From assembly GCA_029582155.1 (NCBI GenBank), contig CM055909.1, forward strand, positions 21,659,347 through 21,723,346: 64,000 nucleotides of DNA, read 5' to 3'. The number at the start of each line of letters is the position of its first letter. Within the stretch, counting starts at the first letter, position 1. The notes under the pieces were generated by a model. It saw nothing but the letters and a program-made list of their open reading frames with translations. It was not told where the DNA came from and searched no databases. This DNA comes from Panopea generosa (taxonomy: Eukaryota; Mollusca; Bivalvia; Adapedonta; Hiatellidae). The position numbers were made by a program, and so were the translations under genes. Shown one piece after another: positions 62,650-64,000 of this stretch.

Positions 62650-63165
62650 TTCTGCATGAATATATATATTACGCACTCACCGTAGTCTGGTCTGTACATT
62701 TATGTCTTGGTTATTCACAAATAATTATCTCCATATATATATCATGCATTGTGAATGAGCATCTGAAAAGATCCCAAAAATCGTAAATTCCGTTGTTGTG
62801 AATTTAATTATCTCCCTTTATGAAATTAAATATATATGAATTCACTGTATCTATATGATCCAACGGGTTTATAAATCTGTCCTTTATATAGCATGTGAGT
62901 AGTAATGAATCCTTAACTGGATCCTACTCATAAAAAGCTATCACTTCATGTATGTAAATTTGTCCACCCTGTCCAGATGTGTTGCATGTAATTCCATAGT
63001 ATATAAGTCATGGTCGACACCAAATTTTTTGGTTTGGCAGAGGACTTGATATTGTATCTATGGTTTGCATTGTAGCTAGGCGCACTCGCCGTAGTCTGGT
63101 CTGTACATTTATGTCTTGGTTATTCACAAATAATTATCTCCATATATATATATATATATATAATT
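62650..63165 (+). repeat. Duplicated dispersed repeat at the right end of C
   Basis: Two partial copies of the repeat seen at 54,196-54,420 lie here. A stretch of about 70 bp containing CACTCACCGTAGTCTGGTCT and GTTATTCACAAATAATTATC occurs at 62,667-62,740, and nearly identically (CACTCGCCGTAGTCTGGTCT) at 63,083-63,150, the latter running into an (AT)n tract. B has no such insertion between 22,000 and 22,080. Confidence 0.78.
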
Positions 63166-63174
63166 GATACGTAA

Positions 63175-63390
63175 TTGCAAATGGACACTACTTATCGCAC
63201 GTTTTAAAGATATTTTGAAAGAAAACGTCACATAGTCACATAAATTATGTGTATTATGGACTACAGTGATGAGAATCGCAAGTGATAATGGTTCGATTTG
63301 TTAGCTGATTTAAAATCATTGTAGTAGAAATGAGTGTTACATTTAGTTTGATAGAGATAGGCCGATTGAATTTCAGAGCCAAATTACAAG
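63175..63390 (+). repeat. Locally re-inverted segment within the C arm
   Basis: This segment matches B 21,885-22,070 in direct orientation (TCGCACGT-TTAAAGATATTTT, GATGAGAATC-CAAGTGATAATGG), whereas the sequence on both sides matches B in inverted orientation. The matched order is consistent with an in-place flip of about 200 bp. Confidence 0.75.
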
Positions 63391-64000
63391 TGTAAGCGAT
63401 ATTTGCAGTTTAGGAATATGTATGTACATAGTTCATAAACATTATTCTTGACAGAATCATTAAAGAATATTCTAGAACTGAAAAAATCACTTACAATAGT
63501 TTTGATTAAGACTTATTGAACGCATTTCTTAGTGCCGTATTTATTCAGAGTCACTCAACTCTTCTACATACAAACGGTGGCTTTAGAATTGCATGTTAGG
63601 GAGTTGGGGTGCGAGTAGAACATTTCCAGAGTAATTTCAAGTATTTCAAAACGTGTGGAATTTGACATTGAATATACGTGTTTAAAGGGGCGTAACACAC
63701 ATTTATCTATTGTACATGGGGGAGGGTTGCTCACAGTGCTTGTAATATACGTACCAATTTTATTAAGGACGGTACCACTACCCTTCCTCCTCTGGATCGG
63801 CTACTGTGTACATTATACGTGTCATCATATAATCATATTGTTATCTAAGAGAATATAATCAACTCTATTTAGTTCTCTCTTATTGCATTTCATCTCAATT
63901 AAGATTCTGCTATTTGTCTTGTCTGATAACAAGATCGGTGGTACTTTATTCAGTTCTAAATCAATAAGCACAATGTATATTCTACATTTGCAACGTTCAA

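Larger units (their letters stand above)
42112..64000 (-). repeat. Segmental duplication block C (inverted right arm of large palindrome)
   Basis: This block is the reverse-complement counterpart of block B and still matches it at the right edge of the window: the last bases pair with B near 21,179, so the arm continues outside. Homology starts at about 42,112, pairing with B about 40,262, so the B tip 40,262-41,886 has no partner in C. Long stretches absent from B include about 42,850-43,290, 51,310-53,410, 56,620-58,740, the 54-bp array at 60,961-62,594 and 62,650-63,165. No intact gene was recognised. Confidence 0.88.

Noticed and set aside
60937-62786. Several long overlapping plus-strand open frames (up to 300 codons)
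   Set aside because: They are translations of the 54-bp minisatellite. Two frames are open at once because 54 is divisible by three, and 52-bp units shift between them. There is no domain or start context.
21179-64000. Assembly foldback artefact as the explanation of the palindrome
   Set aside because: The arms differ by many substitutions, independent insertions and array expansions, which a read-level foldback would not produce. Long-read confirmation would still be useful.

Overview
This window looks like intergenic or heterochromatin-like DNA from an animal nuclear genome. It is strongly AT-rich, is full of tRNA-derived SINEs, microsatellites and minisatellites, and has no operon-like gene packing. 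The likely source is a mollusc, probably a bivalve. That assignment is an inference from the SINE style and from one C-specific segment (about 42,850-43,290) that resembles, from memory, a motif common in bivalve genomes; no database was consulted. I found no intact protein-coding gene, rRNA gene, confident functional tRNA gene or CRISPR array. The only recognisable protein fragment is the C-terminal end of a non-LTR retrotransposon reverse transcriptase (minus strand, 12,456-12,665).

The layout is dominated by three diverged copies of one large segment. Block A (about 150-12,860) and block B (about 21,179-41,886) lie in the same orientation. Block C (about 42,112-64,000, running off the right end) is inverted relative to both. 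B and C form a large imperfect palindrome with arms of more than 20 kb and a spacer of about 225 bp. A corresponds to the inner part of the arms: A 205-12,850 matches B 32,478-41,886, and C 42,112-48,890 matches the part up to A 8,380 / B 40,260. Between A and B lies about 8 kb without a recognised counterpart (13,141-21,178). It holds a smaller inverted repeat (arms 17,279-17,912 and 20,028-20,662) around about 2.1 kb with broken open frames.

Each block has amplified different tandem repeats from shared low-copy sequences. The 100-bp satellite has about 35 units in A, 9 in B and 14 in C. The adjoining 81-bp minisatellite has about 1, 17 and 2. A 54-bp minisatellite has one degenerate unit in B and about 30 in C. 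A heptanucleotide purine/pyrimidine tract is about 170 bp in B and about 520 bp in C. These arrays account for the longest open frames in the window, which I treat as repeat artefacts.

The triplication also works as a natural empty-site assay. Several mobile-element insertions are present in one block and absent at the homologous site in another: a GATT-tailed SINE with a 14-bp target duplication in A, the RT fragment in A, a 170-bp TA-flanked element in B, and a bivalve-type repeat in C. Other SINEs, such as the tRNA-Leu-derived one at 7,107 / 38,882 / 43,424, occur in all three blocks and so predate the triplication. A further dispersed module centred on GTCGTCTGGG recurs at least ten times and matches no family I can name. 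All homology statements come from reading the sequence by eye, so boundaries are approximate and identities were not computed.
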